DNA of 64,000 nucleotides from Amycolatopsis nivea. GTDB taxonomy: Bacteria > Actinomycetota > Actinomycetes > Mycobacteriales > Pseudonocardiaceae. Both the position numbers and the translations under genes were made by a program. Shown one piece after another: positions 8,993 through 17,966 of this stretch (positions within the stretch are counted from its first letter, which is position 1; every line of letters begins with the position of its first letter). The notes under the pieces are model-generated. The model had not been told where the DNA came from, made no database searches, and saw only the letters and a program-made list of their open reading frames with translations. Where the stretch lies: positions 85,477 through 149,476 of the forward strand of contig NZ_SDLT01000019.1 of NCBI RefSeq assembly GCF_004522235.1, given 5' to 3'.

Positions 8993-9988
8993 TCAGCCGA
9001 GACCGAGCAGCGCGTCGGCATTTCCGTGGGCGATCTTTTCCTGATCCTCATGGGAAAGATGCGATTCGGTCAGGAACGACACGGTGCCCTCGTTGCCGAG
9101 CATCGGGAAATCGACGGAATGGAGGATCCGGTCGGCGCCGACTGTGTCCGCGCAGTACCGGAGCTGGGCCTGGCTGAACATGCCGCTCGGGGTGATGAAC
9201 ACGTTGTCCCGGAAGTACTCGCGGAAGGTCCGGTCGAGCTTGGTCATCCGCCGGGGCATGCTCTCGTCCAGCCGGTCGAGGTAGAACGGGACGAATTCGC
9301 CCCAGTGGCCGAGGATGAACTGCAGCCCCGGATAACGGTCGAGGACCCCGGTCAGCACCAGGTGCAGGAAGTGCGCGGCGGTTTCCTGATGCCACCCCCA
9401 CGCGGGGAGCCGGAGCGCCGCCGACACCGCGGGCGAGAGCCCTCCGGCGTAGCTGGCCTCGCTGACCGCCACCGGCGGCGGGGCCGGGTGCAGGTAGATC
9501 GGCACGGACAGGTCGCTGGCGGCGCGCAGAATGGGATCGAAGCGCGGCTCGTCCAGGAATTCGTCGTCGGTGCGCCCCATGATCATCGTGCCGACGAAGC
9601 CCAGTTCACCGACGCACCGGCGCAATTCGTCCGCCGCGGCGGCGGGGACGGCCGTCGGCAGGGTGGCGAACGCGGCGAACCGGCCGGGAAACGCCGCGAC
9701 CGCTTCGGCCATGGTGTCATTGGCCGCGGCGGTCAATTCCGGTGCGACGTCCGCCGGAAGGAAAGTGTTGACCAGCGAGAGAACCTGCGTGGTGATGCCG
9801 TGCCGGTCCATGTCGGCGATCCGGGCGGCGCCCAGGTCCGCCAGGAGTTCGGGATGCCGCGGGTAGGGCATCCCGGTGTCGGGGTCGAACGCCGCGGCGT
9901 AGCCGGGCACGTGGTTCAGCAGATTCGGCATGCCGGCGGCGGTCACCGCCGGGTCGGTCCAGTGTTCTTCGAGCGTGACAATCCGCAT
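8993..9988 (-). CDS. Amidohydrolase family 2 (ACMSD/resorcylate decarboxylase-like)
   Basis: 331 residues from ATG 9988, chosen because AGGGGCAGCG precedes it and MRIVTLEEHW is the usual start of this family. It is a TIM-barrel amidohydrolase: N-terminal EEHW replaces the classical HxH, with metal/active-site candidates at HLHPAPPP (mid-protein), GHWGEF and the late VDFP motif. Relatives are Zn- or Mn-dependent decarboxylases or hydrolases of aromatic acids. It is divergent from a LysR regulator 106 bp away, the classic arrangement for control by that regulator. Confidence 0.8.
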   Translation of the reverse strand: MRIVTLEEHWTDPAVTAAGMPNLLNHVPGYAAAFDPDTGMPYPRHPELLADLGAARIADMDRHGITTQVLSLVNTFLPADVAPELTAAANDTMAEAVAAFPGRFAAFATLPTAVPAAAADELRRCVGELGFVGTMIMGRTDDEFLDEPRFDPILRAASDLSVPIYLHPAPPPVAVSEASYAGGLSPAVSAALRLPAWGWHQETAAHFLHLVLTGVLDRYPGLQFILGHWGEFVPFYLDRLDESMPRRMTKLDRTFREYFRDNVFITPSGMFSQAQLRYCADTVGADRILHSVDFPMLGNEGTVSFLTESHLSHEDQEKIAHGNADALLGLG

Positions 9989-10046
9989 CGCTGCCCCTGT
10001 TCGTCGGTCTGTCCCTCCACGATGGCCCCGAGCGAGCGATAAGCTC

Positions 10047-10074
10047 AAACACTTGTTTCTGATTCACTGATCAG
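10047..10074. promoter_or_regulatory. LysR-type operator region between divergent genes
   Basis: Two adjacent dyads lie in the gap: AAACA-CT-TGTTT (10047-10058) and CTGAT-N6-ATCAG (10059-10074). LysR regulators bind interrupted dyads of this sort (T-N11-A type) between their own gene and the divergent target. Confidence 0.5.
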
Positions 10075-10094
10075 TCCGGCTGATAGGAGACGGG

Positions 10095-11006
10095 ATGGAA
10101 CTGCGGCACCTGCGCTATTTCGTCGCGGTGGCCGAGGAGGGCGGGTTCAGCGCGGCCGCGCGCACGCTGCACGTCGTCCAGCCCACGCTGAGCATGCAGA
10201 TCCGGGACCTGGAGCACGAACTCGGCGGGCCGTTGTTCGAGCGCACCGGACGGCGGCCCCGGCTCACCCCGGCCGGCCAGGCGTTCCTGATCGAAGCGCG
10301 GCAGGTGCTCGCCCAGGCCGGACGCGCACAGGACGCGGCGCGGTCCGCCCTGCGCGGCGAGACCGGGAGCGTCCGGATCGGCGTGGCGGGCGCCGTGGTG
10401 TTCGGCGGCCTCCTGGCCGGTCTGATCCGCGAGTTCCACGAGGCACGCCCGCTGGTCCGGATCGAGCTGCGGGAGGCGGGGCCGCAGGTTCAGCGCACCG
10501 CGATCCTCGCCGGCGAACTGGACGTCGGTTTCAGCGCGCTCCCGGCTCCGCCCGGCGAACCCCGGCTGGCCTCGGCTCCGGCCAGCTCGGTGTCGTTTCT
10601 GGTCGCGCTGCCCGCGGGGCACCGCCTCGCCCGGCACCGGACGCTGACCGTCGAGCAGCTCGCCGGGGAGGAACACATCGAGTACATCATCGGCGACGGC
10701 GACCTCGCGCCGCCGTGGCCGCGTCGGCGCGAGGCGGACCCGCCATCCCGTTTTCGCGCCGACAGCACGCTGAGCGTGCTGGCACTGATCGCCGCGAAGG
10801 TGGGCATCGCGGTGGTCCCGGCGGGCGTGGAACGGGCCGCGGTTCCGGAAGTCGTGTACCGGCCGTTGGCCGAACCCGGCCGCGCGACCGACTTCCACTT
10901 GTTGCACCGCAGCACCGAACCGGCACCGGCGGTGGCCGCTTTCGTCAACACCTGCCGTCAGCCGTCGGCGCTCCGGCCGGGGCTTCCGGGCCGGGCGGAT
11001 CCGTGA
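10095..11006 (+). CDS. LysR-family transcriptional regulator
   Basis: 303 residues, the normal family length. The N-terminal helix-turn-helix reads LRYFVAVAEEGGFSAAARTL then QPTLSMQIRDLEHELG, with the FERTGRR wing. Residues 90-290 form the periplasmic-binding-like effector domain (GSVRIGVAG start). A GATAGGAGACGGG ribosome site precedes the ATG. It probably regulates the divergent amidohydrolase and itself in response to an aromatic or organic acid; the ligand cannot be read from the sequence. Confidence 0.92.
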   Translation: MELRHLRYFVAVAEEGGFSAAARTLHVVQPTLSMQIRDLEHELGGPLFERTGRRPRLTPAGQAFLIEARQVLAQAGRAQDAARSALRGETGSVRIGVAGAVVFGGLLAGLIREFHEARPLVRIELREAGPQVQRTAILAGELDVGFSALPAPPGEPRLASAPASSVSFLVALPAGHRLARHRTLTVEQLAGEEHIEYIIGDGDLAPPWPRRREADPPSRFRADSTLSVLALIAAKVGIAVVPAGVERAAVPEVVYRPLAEPGRATDFHLLHRSTEPAPAVAAFVNTCRQPSALRPGLPGRADP

Positions 11007-11177
11007 GACAGCCGGTTGCCTCAGGCGCGCGATGCGGCTCCGCGTGCGCCGAGGGAAACCCTTGAGGGGCAAGACTTTCCCGACGTCTCGGGTGCGAAAT
11101 CCAGTGGACGGACGCCGGACGGCGTGGTTCGATCGAGGCGAACGTCCCGGGCCGCGCCGGGCGCCTGACCGAGAGAC

Positions 11178-12077
11178 TTGCCTTTGCCCGCAACGCACTC
11201 CGCCGACGAAACCTTGGTCAAGCGCCTCCTGATTGCGCAACTGCCCGAACTGGCCGCCCTCCCGCTGTCGCGGCTCGAACCGGCCGGTTCGGACAACGTC
11301 CTCTACCGGCTCGGGGACGAGTTGTCCGTGCGCCTGCCGCGCGGCGAGTGGGCGGCGGGGCAGCCGGAGAAGGAATCCCGGTGGCTCCCCCGGCTCGCGC
11401 CGCACCTGCCGCTGGCGATTCCCGAGCCGGTCGCGCTCGGGACGCCGGGCGAAGGCTATCCGTGGCACTGGTCGGTGTCCCGCTGGCTGCCGGGCTCGCC
11501 CCCGGACATCGGCGGGCTCGCCTGCCCGGCCCGGATCGCGACCGAACTGGCGCGGTTCGTCGCGGCGCTCCACCGGATCCCCGCCGATCCCTCGCTCGCC
11601 GCCGGACCGCACAACGGGTTCATCGGCGCACCGCTCGCCCGCCGGGACGCCGAGACGCGCGCCGCGATCGCCGGGACCGCCGACGTCTTCGACCGCGCCG
11701 CACTGACCGCGGTCTGGGACGCCGCGCTCGCCGCACCGCCGTGGCCGCACCCGCCGGTGTGGGTGCACGGCGACCTGCACCCGGGCAATCTCCTGCTGGC
11801 GGACGGACAGATCAGCGCCGTCCTCGACTTCGGCGGACTAGGCGTCGGCGATCCGGCTTGCGACGCGCTGATCGCATGGACACTCCTCCCGCCTTCGGCT
11901 CGGGAGATCTTTCGCGCGGAGTCGGGCCTCGACGAGGACAGCTGGACGCGCGGGCGCGGATACGCGTTGAGCACCGGACTCAACGCGTACACCGCTTATG
12001 CGGCAACGAATCCCCGTGTGGCCGCGAGCGCGAAGTACCAGATCACGGCGACGCTGGCGGACCTCAAGCGAGCCTGA
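11178..12077 (+). CDS. Aminoglycoside phosphotransferase-fold kinase
   Basis: About 299 residues in the APH/choline-kinase fold. The Brenner motif VHGDLHPGNLLL (catalytic Asp, Asn) is followed by the Mg-binding VLDFGGLGVGDPACD. The N-terminal lobe has a short glycine-poor loop, as in small-molecule kinases. The start is uncertain: TTG at 11178 or TTG at 11184, both just after GAGAGA. The phospho-acceptor may be an antibiotic or a metabolite. It stands alone, 170 bp downstream of the LysR gene. Confidence 0.8.
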   Translation: MPLPATHSADETLVKRLLIAQLPELAALPLSRLEPAGSDNVLYRLGDELSVRLPRGEWAAGQPEKESRWLPRLAPHLPLAIPEPVALGTPGEGYPWHWSVSRWLPGSPPDIGGLACPARIATELARFVAALHRIPADPSLAAGPHNGFIGAPLARRDAETRAAIAGTADVFDRAALTAVWDAALAAPPWPHPPVWVHGDLHPGNLLLADGQISAVLDFGGLGVGDPACDALIAWTLLPPSAREIFRAESGLDEDSWTRGRGYALSTGLNAYTAYAATNPRVAASAKYQITATLADLKRA

Positions 12078-12310
12078 TTCCGCACCCAGCTCGCCGATAT
12101 CCGACAAATCCGGCACGCGCTGTTGCTCCATTCGGATGATCGACAACTTTCTCGCCCGGCATCCGCCCCCTGTCGCACCTAGCCTCGACGGACCCGGCGG
12201 CCGCAGACTGTCCCGCGTCAGCGAGGCCCGGCTCCGCGGCCGGTTCCGACATCGTTGTCGGCGGGGCGGCGCCGCGGGACGGCACGGCTGGACGAGAGGA
12301 AGATCGATCG

Positions 12311-14236
12311 ATGGCTGATCGGATCACCGAAGAGGGCCAAGGCAACCCGGAGAGCCACGGCGAGGCGGCCTCGGGCGAGGCAGCGGCGGGGAATGCGGTC
12401 CCGGCGGAGGCTGCCGAGCGCACGGCGACTCCGGCCGAAGCCACCTCGCGCACGACGTCCCCGGCCGAGTCGGGCGCAGGAGGCGCGACCGCACACGCGA
12501 CGGCACCGGGCGAGGCAACCGACCGCACGGCGACCCCAGCCGAAGCCACCTCGCGTACGACGCCCCCGGCCGGATCAGGCGCAGACCCGGCGGCACCGGC
12601 CGAGGCAACCAACCGCACGGCGACCCAGGCCGAGTCGAGCGCAGGAGGCGCGACCGCACACGCGACGGCACCGGGCGAAGCAACCGACCGCACCGCGACC
12701 CCAGCCGAAGCCGCACCGGGCAAGGCGGCCGCAGGCGAGGCGATCTCAGGCGAAGCCGCCACCCCCGTGCACACAGCCCACGCCACCCCAGGCACAGCCG
12801 AACCGCCCGCGCACACCCCCGAAGCAACCCCGCACGACACCACCCCGGGCAAAGCAGCAACCTCCGCCAGCGACCCCAAAAAGCTGCGCTCCCGGCACAT
12901 CACCATGATCGCCCTCGGCGGGATCATCGGGGCCAGTCTCTTCGTCGGCTCCGGCAACGTGGTCCGCGCCGTCGGGCCCGCCGCCGTCGTCTCCTATCTC
13001 ATCGGCGGGCTGCTCGTCTTCCTCGCGATGCGGATGCTCGGCGAGATGGCCGCCGCGCGGCCCGCGATCGGGTCGTTCATGGAGTACGCCCGGGTGGGGC
13101 TCGGCGAGTGGGCGGGATATCTCGTCGGGTGGCTCTACTGGTACTACTGGATCGGCGTGATCGCGTTCGAGGCGGTCGTCGGCGGGTCGGTGCTCGGCGG
13201 GTGGTTCCCGGACGTGCCGCAGTGGGTGTTCTCGGTGGTGCTGCTGCTGTTCTTCACCACCACGAACCTGGTGTCCGCGCGGTCGTTCGGCGAGGTCGAG
13301 TACTGGCTGGCGAGCATCAAGGTCGCCGCGATCATCGTGTTCCTCGCGGTCGGCGCGCTGTTCGCGTTCGGGCTCTGGCCGAAGGCGAGCTTCTCGATCC
13401 CGAACCTCTGGCAGCACGGCGGGTTCGCGCCGAACGGCTGGTGGCCGGTGCTCAGCGGCGTCGCGATCGTGATTTTCTCCTACTTCGGCACCGAGATCGC
13501 GGTGATGGCGGCGGCCGAGTCCGAGGATCCGGCCAAGGGCGTGCGGCAGGCGGTCGTCACGGTGATCTGGCGGATCCTGCTGTTCTTCGTCGGCGGCGTG
13601 CTGCTGATCGTCACCATCGTCCCGTGGAACCAGCTGCCGAATCCCAAACAGGAGGGGCCGTTCGCGCACGCCTTCACGCTGTTCGGGCTGCCCGGCGCCG
13701 GTCTGGTGATGAACGCGGTCGTGCTCACCGCCGCGTGTTCGGTGCTCAATTCCGGGCTCTATTCCGCCGGACGCATGTTCTCCGCGCTCGCCGAGAAACG
13801 GCTGGCCCCGCGCGCGGTGGCGAAGAAGAGCAAGTCCGGCGTGCCGGTCGTCGCGGTGGCGGCTTGCACGATCGGCGGGTACATCGCGGTCTTCGTCAAC
13901 TTCGTCGCGCCCGACTCGGGCATCTTCGACTTCATCATGAACTCCGCCGGACTGGTCGCGCTGTTCGTGTACTCGTTCATCGCGTTCACCCAGATGCGGA
14001 TGCGGCACAACATGACGCCGGAGGAACGCGCCGGGCTGAAGCTCAAGATGTGGCTGCACCCGTGGCTCGGCATCCTGACCGTCGTCGGCGTCGTGGCGAT
14101 CATCGTGGTCATGCTGCTGACCGACGACTCCGCCCGCACCCAGGTGTGGACCAGCATCGTGTCGCTGGCCGTGATCGCCGCGTTCTGGCCGCTGGTGCGC
14201 AGGCAACTGCGCAAGAGCGCCGCGAAGGAGAACTGA
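12311..14236 (+). CDS. Amino acid permease (GABA/AAT family) with repetitive hydrophilic N-terminal tail
   Basis: 641 residues. The transporter starts near residue 190 (DPKKLRSRHITMIALGGIIGASLFVGSG, the APC-superfamily helix 1 signature) and has about twelve transmembrane helices. This core is about 450 residues, the family's usual length. Residues 1-190 are an unusual Ala/Thr/Glu/Pro-rich tail built from imperfect repeats such as APGEATDRTATPAEA. The ATG at 12311 has AGAGGAAG about 9 nt upstream, so the tail is probably translated. Codon bias in the tail matches the host. The core would import amino acids such as GABA, Asn or aromatic residues by proton symport. An alternative internal start before LRSRH would give a normal-length transporter, but I see no good ribosome site there. 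Confidence 0.85.
   Translation: MADRITEEGQGNPESHGEAASGEAAAGNAVPAEAAERTATPAEATSRTTSPAESGAGGATAHATAPGEATDRTATPAEATSRTTPPAGSGADPAAPAEATNRTATQAESSAGGATAHATAPGEATDRTATPAEAAPGKAAAGEAISGEAATPVHTAHATPGTAEPPAHTPEATPHDTTPGKAATSASDPKKLRSRHITMIALGGIIGASLFVGSGNVVRAVGPAAVVSYLIGGLLVFLAMRMLGEMAAARPAIGSFMEYARVGLGEWAGYLVGWLYWYYWIGVIAFEAVVGGSVLGGWFPDVPQWVFSVVLLLFFTTTNLVSARSFGEVEYWLASIKVAAIIVFLAVGALFAFGLWPKASFSIPNLWQHGGFAPNGWWPVLSGVAIVIFSYFGTEIAVMAAAESEDPAKGVRQAVVTVIWRILLFFVGGVLLIVTIVPWNQLPNPKQEGPFAHAFTLFGLPGAGLVMNAVVLTAACSVLNSGLYSAGRMFSALAEKRLAPRAVAKKSKSGVPVVAVAACTIGGYIAVFVNFVAPDSGIFDFIMNSAGLVALFVYSFIAFTQMRMRHNMTPEERAGLKLKMWLHPWLGILTVVGVVAIIVVMLLTDDSARTQVWTSIVSLAVIAAFWPLVRRQLRKSAAKEN
12474..12712 (+). repeat. 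Direct repeat inside the permease N-terminal tail
   Basis: A segment of about 74 nt starting GCGCAGGAGGCGCGACCGC at 12474 is repeated almost exactly 165 nt (55 codons) later, from 12639 to about 12712. Shorter partial units of the same motif lie between and around the copies. This indicates growth by in-frame duplication. Confidence 0.75.
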
Positions 14237-14289
14237 GGACTCCGGGCGGCCGGAGGACAACCCGGGAACGCGCGGCTTAGGCTGTCGCG

Positions 14290-16074
14290 GTGACTGCGCC
14301 GCAGGTGATCGCCGGACGCTACCGGCTCGAGGAACGCCTCGGGGCCGGCGGGATGGGTGTCGTCTGGCGGGCGAGCGACCTCGAACTGCGCCGGACGGTC
14401 GCGCTCAAGCGTTCCCTCGACGGCGACGAACCGCAGATCCGCCGCGAGGCCCGGCTCGGCGCGGCGCTGCAGCATCCGAACATCGTCGCGGTGTACGACT
14501 CCGTTTCCGACGGCACCGACCGCTGGCTCGTCATGGAGTACCTCCCGGCGCGCAGCTTGGCCGAGATCGTGCACACCGACGGCGTCCTCGCTCCCGAACG
14601 GGCCGCGGCGATCGGTGTGCAGATCGCGTCCGCGCTCGCCGCGATGCACGCGCGCGGCATGGTGCACCGCGACCTCACGCCGGGCAACGTCCTGGTCGCC
14701 GACGACGGCACCGCCAAACTCGCCGACCTCGGCATCTCCCGCGGGCACGAGGTCACGCTCACCGACAGCGCCCGCGTCGGCGGCACCGCCGGGTACCTCG
14801 CGCCGGAGGTCGCGAACGGCGAAGCGGCCACCGCCGCGTCGGACGTCTTCTCGCTCGGGGCGACGCTGTTCGCAGCTGTCGAGGGCGATTCTCCTTGGGG
14901 CAGCGGGGAAAACGGGCCGTTCGCACAACTGCGCCGGGCCGCGGAAGGAACTCCTGAGCCGCTGCGCAACGCTCGTGTGCTCGGGCCCGCGTTGCAGGCA
15001 ATGCTCAGCCGTCAGCCGGAAAAACGCCCGACCGCGGTCGAGGTCGAGACCTTCCTGCGCGGTGCGCCAGTGCCGCGAGCGGCGAAGAAATCCCGGCGTC
15101 CCGTGATCATCGGCGCGGCGCTTGGCGCGGTTGTCCTTCTGGCGGCCGGGTTTCTGATCTTCACCCGCGACGACGCCCCGCCCGCGAACGCGACCGCCGC
15201 GCCGCCGGCGCAAGACCTGTTAGGCGACCCGCACACCGCGGATCCGTGCTCGCTGCTGTCGGTGAATTCGCTGAGCCAGTACGGCAAAGTGTTCCTCGAA
15301 CCGAACCTCGGCACGTTCGCGCGCTGCGACCTGAACACGAGCCTGCCCGACCGCAGCGGCACGATCGTGACCAGCCTGGAACTGTCCGAACCGGAGCAGT
15401 ACCCGCAGGTGCCGCCGGTCCGGGGGAAGCTCGGCGAGATCCGGCGGCCGAATCCCGACGCCGGGAAATGCCGTCGCTCCTTCACACTGCCGGACCTCTC
15501 GGTCGTCACGGTGAGTTCGGTCCGCTCCGACGGCGCGGCCGCACCGCAACTGTGCGCGATGGCGGACGCCGTCGTCGGGGACGCCTACGCGCGCGTCGCC
15601 CGCGGCCCGATCGCCCGCCGGGCCCAGCCGTTCCAGCCGGGTTCGCTGGCGCGGACGGACGCCTGCACGTTGGTGGACGACGCCACGCTCCGCCGGACCG
15701 TCGGTCCGGACTACCCGGTCGACCGGCATTTCGCGAACTGGGCCTGCTCGTGGGGACACGACGCGAAGTCGGTCGACCTGTACTACGACCGCCAGTGGCC
15801 GCTGGCCGAGGATCCGCCGGACGGCCAGACGCGCACGACCGTCGGCGGACACCTCGCGTACGTCGATCCGCATGAGAGCGAAGGCGACACCTGCGACGTC
15901 ACCCTCGTCCACCGCACCTACTCGCCGACCCTCCCGCCGCTCGAAGGCACTCCCGAACAACGAGACGAAGTCGTACTCGTCGAGATGACCGACGAAGCCA
16001 GCAAAGGAAACCTCACCGCCATCTGCGACACAGCGAAATCTGTCGCCGCGGTCGTCGCGACCCGCCTGCCCTAG
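14290..16074 (+). CDS. Membrane Ser/Thr protein kinase with duplicated extracellular DUF3558-like modules
   Basis: 594 residues. The kinase domain (1-265) has GAGGMG 18-23, K40, HRD 126-128 followed by LTPGN, DLG 146-148 (Leu instead of Phe, common in bacteria) and APE 171-173. A transmembrane helix lies at about 273-294. Two related outer modules begin DPCSLLS and DACTLVD and contain paired cysteines (for example FARCDL and NWACSWG), resembling the DUF3558 lipoprotein family. No PASTA repeats are present. GTG 14290 is the start; the upstream sequence is only weakly SD-like. It ends in a 4-bp convergent overlap with the VanX gene. It probably reads an envelope signal. Confidence 0.87.
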   Translation: MTAPQVIAGRYRLEERLGAGGMGVVWRASDLELRRTVALKRSLDGDEPQIRREARLGAALQHPNIVAVYDSVSDGTDRWLVMEYLPARSLAEIVHTDGVLAPERAAAIGVQIASALAAMHARGMVHRDLTPGNVLVADDGTAKLADLGISRGHEVTLTDSARVGGTAGYLAPEVANGEAATAASDVFSLGATLFAAVEGDSPWGSGENGPFAQLRRAAEGTPEPLRNARVLGPALQAMLSRQPEKRPTAVEVETFLRGAPVPRAAKKSRRPVIIGAALGAVVLLAAGFLIFTRDDAPPANATAAPPAQDLLGDPHTADPCSLLSVNSLSQYGKVFLEPNLGTFARCDLNTSLPDRSGTIVTSLELSEPEQYPQVPPVRGKLGEIRRPNPDAGKCRRSFTLPDLSVVTVSSVRSDGAAAPQLCAMADAVVGDAYARVARGPIARRAQPFQPGSLARTDACTLVDDATLRRTVGPDYPVDRHFANWACSWGHDAKSVDLYYDRQWPLAEDPPDGQTRTTVGGHLAYVDPHESEGDTCDVTLVHRTYSPTLPPLEGTPEQRDEVVLVEMTDEASKGNLTAICDTAKSVAAVVATRLP

Positions 16075-16877
16075 AACGGACGGCCGCTCAGCGAACGCCG
16101 CGAGATCGGGAAGTCGAAGTAGGTGTCCGGGAACGTCTCCGGCTGGAACGTGTAGTGCCACCATTCCTCGGGCAGGTTCTTGAACCCGGCCCGCTCCAGT
16201 CCGTGCAGCAGGAGCATCCGGTTGTCCCGTTGTTTCCCGACGATCCGCGGGTCGAGGGTGTGCGCGAGGGTGTCGAAGCAGTCGAAGCCGGTGCCCATGT
16301 CGATCGAGTTGTCCGGGAATCGCTCGGCTTTCGGGCCGTAGCACGGGGTCAGCGGCTCGCCGGGGCGGTACGGCCGGGTCGGGAACGCGGGGAGCCGGAC
16401 GAGCGTCAGGTCGACCGTGCTTCCCCGGCTGTGGCCGGATTTCGCCGCGATGTAGCCGTCCGCGAAGAGCCGGTCCTTCTCCACGCGCGGGTAGAACTCG
16501 TCCTTCATCCGCAGGTCGGACAGGTCCTCGGCCCAGCGCACGAAGTTGTCGACCGCGCGCTGCGGGCGGTAGCAGTCGTAGACCTTGAGCGTGTAGCCCT
16601 GGCGCAGGAACGACAGCTGCGCCTTGTGCAGGGCGACGGCGGCGTCCCGGGTCAGGATGCACATCGGCTGCCGGTACCCGTCGACCGGCGCGCCGGTGAA
16701 GTTGTGCGGCGTGATGTACCGGATCTCCTGCACGATGGTCGGATCGACGTCGCGCAGGGCGACGAATTCGTGCGGTGCCTTGGGCTCCGGTGCGGCCGGC
16801 GCCGGCGGTGCGGCGACGAGACAGGTCAACAGGCTCATCGCGGCGACTGCCAGGCCGCGCATCATCTTTCCGCGCAT
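16071..16877 (-). CDS. D-alanyl-D-alanine dipeptidase, VanX family, secreted
   Basis: 268 residues from ATG 16877, with a cleavable signal peptide (MMRGLAVAAMSLLTCLVAAPPAPAA region). The zinc site is seen in GHSRGSTVDLTL (SxHxxGxxxD) and EEWWHYTF (ExxWH), and the Arg of YDCYRPQRA is present. VanX-family enzymes cleave free D-Ala-D-Ala. A secreted version in an actinomycete suggests envelope recycling rather than glycopeptide resistance, and no vanH or vanA ligase is adjacent. Starts at 16865 or 16862 are also possible, because GGAAAG sits before the ATG at 16862. Confidence 0.88.
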   Translation of the reverse strand: MRGKMMRGLAVAAMSLLTCLVAAPPAPAAPEPKAPHEFVALRDVDPTIVQEIRYITPHNFTGAPVDGYRQPMCILTRDAAVALHKAQLSFLRQGYTLKVYDCYRPQRAVDNFVRWAEDLSDLRMKDEFYPRVEKDRLFADGYIAAKSGHSRGSTVDLTLVRLPAFPTRPYRPGEPLTPCYGPKAERFPDNSIDMGTGFDCFDTLAHTLDPRIVGKQRDNRMLLLHGLERAGFKNLPEEWWHYTFQPETFPDTYFDFPISRRSLSGRPF

Positions 16878-16952
16878 AGCCGGATTGCTTACCACAAGAT
16901 CGCGCCGAAGTCCCCCGGATGCGGAGCGAAACCGCACCCGGGGAAGACCGGC

Positions 16953-17852
16953 TCAGTAGTCCCACACCGCCGGCACGAAACGGAACGCGTTGCCCGCGAC
17001 CGCCACGTGGCAGACGGACGGGAACGGCAGGTGCGTCGCCACCAGCTGCTCGCCGCTGGCGGCCAGCTCCGTCAAAAGCCGGACCCGGACCCGGGCCGAC
17101 TCCTCGGGGTCGTGCTCGAACCCGTTGTACCAGTCCGGATTGTCGAACCCGGGCTGGAAGACCGCGTCGCCGGCGAACGTCAGCCGTTCGCCGCGGGATT
17201 CCAGCCGGACGATGCTGTGGCCGGGAGTGTGCCCGCCGGTGCGGCAGATCCGCACGCCCGGCGCCACCTCGTGCTCGGTTTCGAACGGCCGCAGCTGGCC
17301 GCGGTACACGTCGAGGAACCGCGTGGCCGTCGTGCGCAGCACCTCCGGGATCGGCTCCGGCATGACCGTCCGCGAGAAATCGGGCGCCTGCCAGAATTCC
17401 GCCTCCGCCGACGCGAGGTGGACCTGCAGATCCTCGCGCAGCCGGCCGCGCAGGCCCTCGACGAGCAGCCCGCCGATGTGGTCCATGTGCAGGTGGGTGA
17501 GCACGACGTCGGTCACCGACGACGGGTCGATCCCGGCCGCGACGAGCCGCATCGCCAGCTGCCCGGCGCGCGGGAAGCCCGGGAATTCGGTGCCGAGACC
17601 GGAATCGATCAGCACCGTCCGGCCGCCGCTGCGCACGACGGCGACGTTCAGCGGCCAGTCGATCATCTCCGGCGGCAGGAACATTTCGCGCAGCCACGCG
17701 GCCAGATCGGCCCGGTCGGCGTTGGTGGCCAGCGTTTCGGCGGTGATCGGCAGCACGCCGTCGCTGATCACCAGCACTTCGATGTCGCCGACCTTCAGCG
17801 CGTACCGCGAAGGGACCGCCTCGTCGAGACGGGCGGAAGGGGCCAAGCTCAT
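16953..17852 (-). CDS. MBL-fold metallo-hydrolase (lactonase-like)
   Basis: 299 residues. The metallo-beta-lactamase fold carries the HxHxDH motif in LTHLHMDHIGG, a second His in GGHTPGHS and the Asp in FAGDAVFQPGF, which together make a two-zinc site. Length and layout resemble AHL lactonase/AidC-type and related quorum-quenching or lactone hydrolases. No signal peptide is present. A GAGGAGAACCC ribosome site supports the ATG at 17852. It stands alone; the substrate is unknown. Confidence 0.85.
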   Translation of the reverse strand: MSLAPSARLDEAVPSRYALKVGDIEVLVISDGVLPITAETLATNADRADLAAWLREMFLPPEMIDWPLNVAVVRSGGRTVLIDSGLGTEFPGFPRAGQLAMRLVAAGIDPSSVTDVVLTHLHMDHIGGLLVEGLRGRLREDLQVHLASAEAEFWQAPDFSRTVMPEPIPEVLRTTATRFLDVYRGQLRPFETEHEVAPGVRICRTGGHTPGHSIVRLESRGERLTFAGDAVFQPGFDNPDWYNGFEHDPEESARVRVRLLTELAASGEQLVATHLPFPSVCHVAVAGNAFRFVPAVWDY

Positions 17853-17966
17853 GGGTTCTCCTCGGGAGTCGCACAGCCAGATCGTCGGCTAAGACCGGAC
17901 GGCCGCCCGGTTTGTGACAACCCGCCGGAAAAAGGTGCTCTCGCCCAGGATCCGGTTCCGCGGCGA

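Noticed and set aside
12311..12860. Overlapping plus- and minus-strand frames in the permease tail as separate genes
   Set aside because: The low-complexity GC-rich repeats keep several frames open; only the frame continuous with the permease has a ribosome site.
6709..16074. The two Ser/Thr kinases as a cell-division pknA/pknB-like locus
   Set aside because: Neither has PASTA repeats, they are separated by unrelated genes, and no phosphatase, FtsW/RodA or penicillin-binding protein genes are present.
16071..16877. VanX as part of a glycopeptide-resistance cassette
   Set aside because: No VanH, VanA-type ligase or VanRS genes nearby, and the protein has a signal peptide; envelope recycling is the more careful reading.
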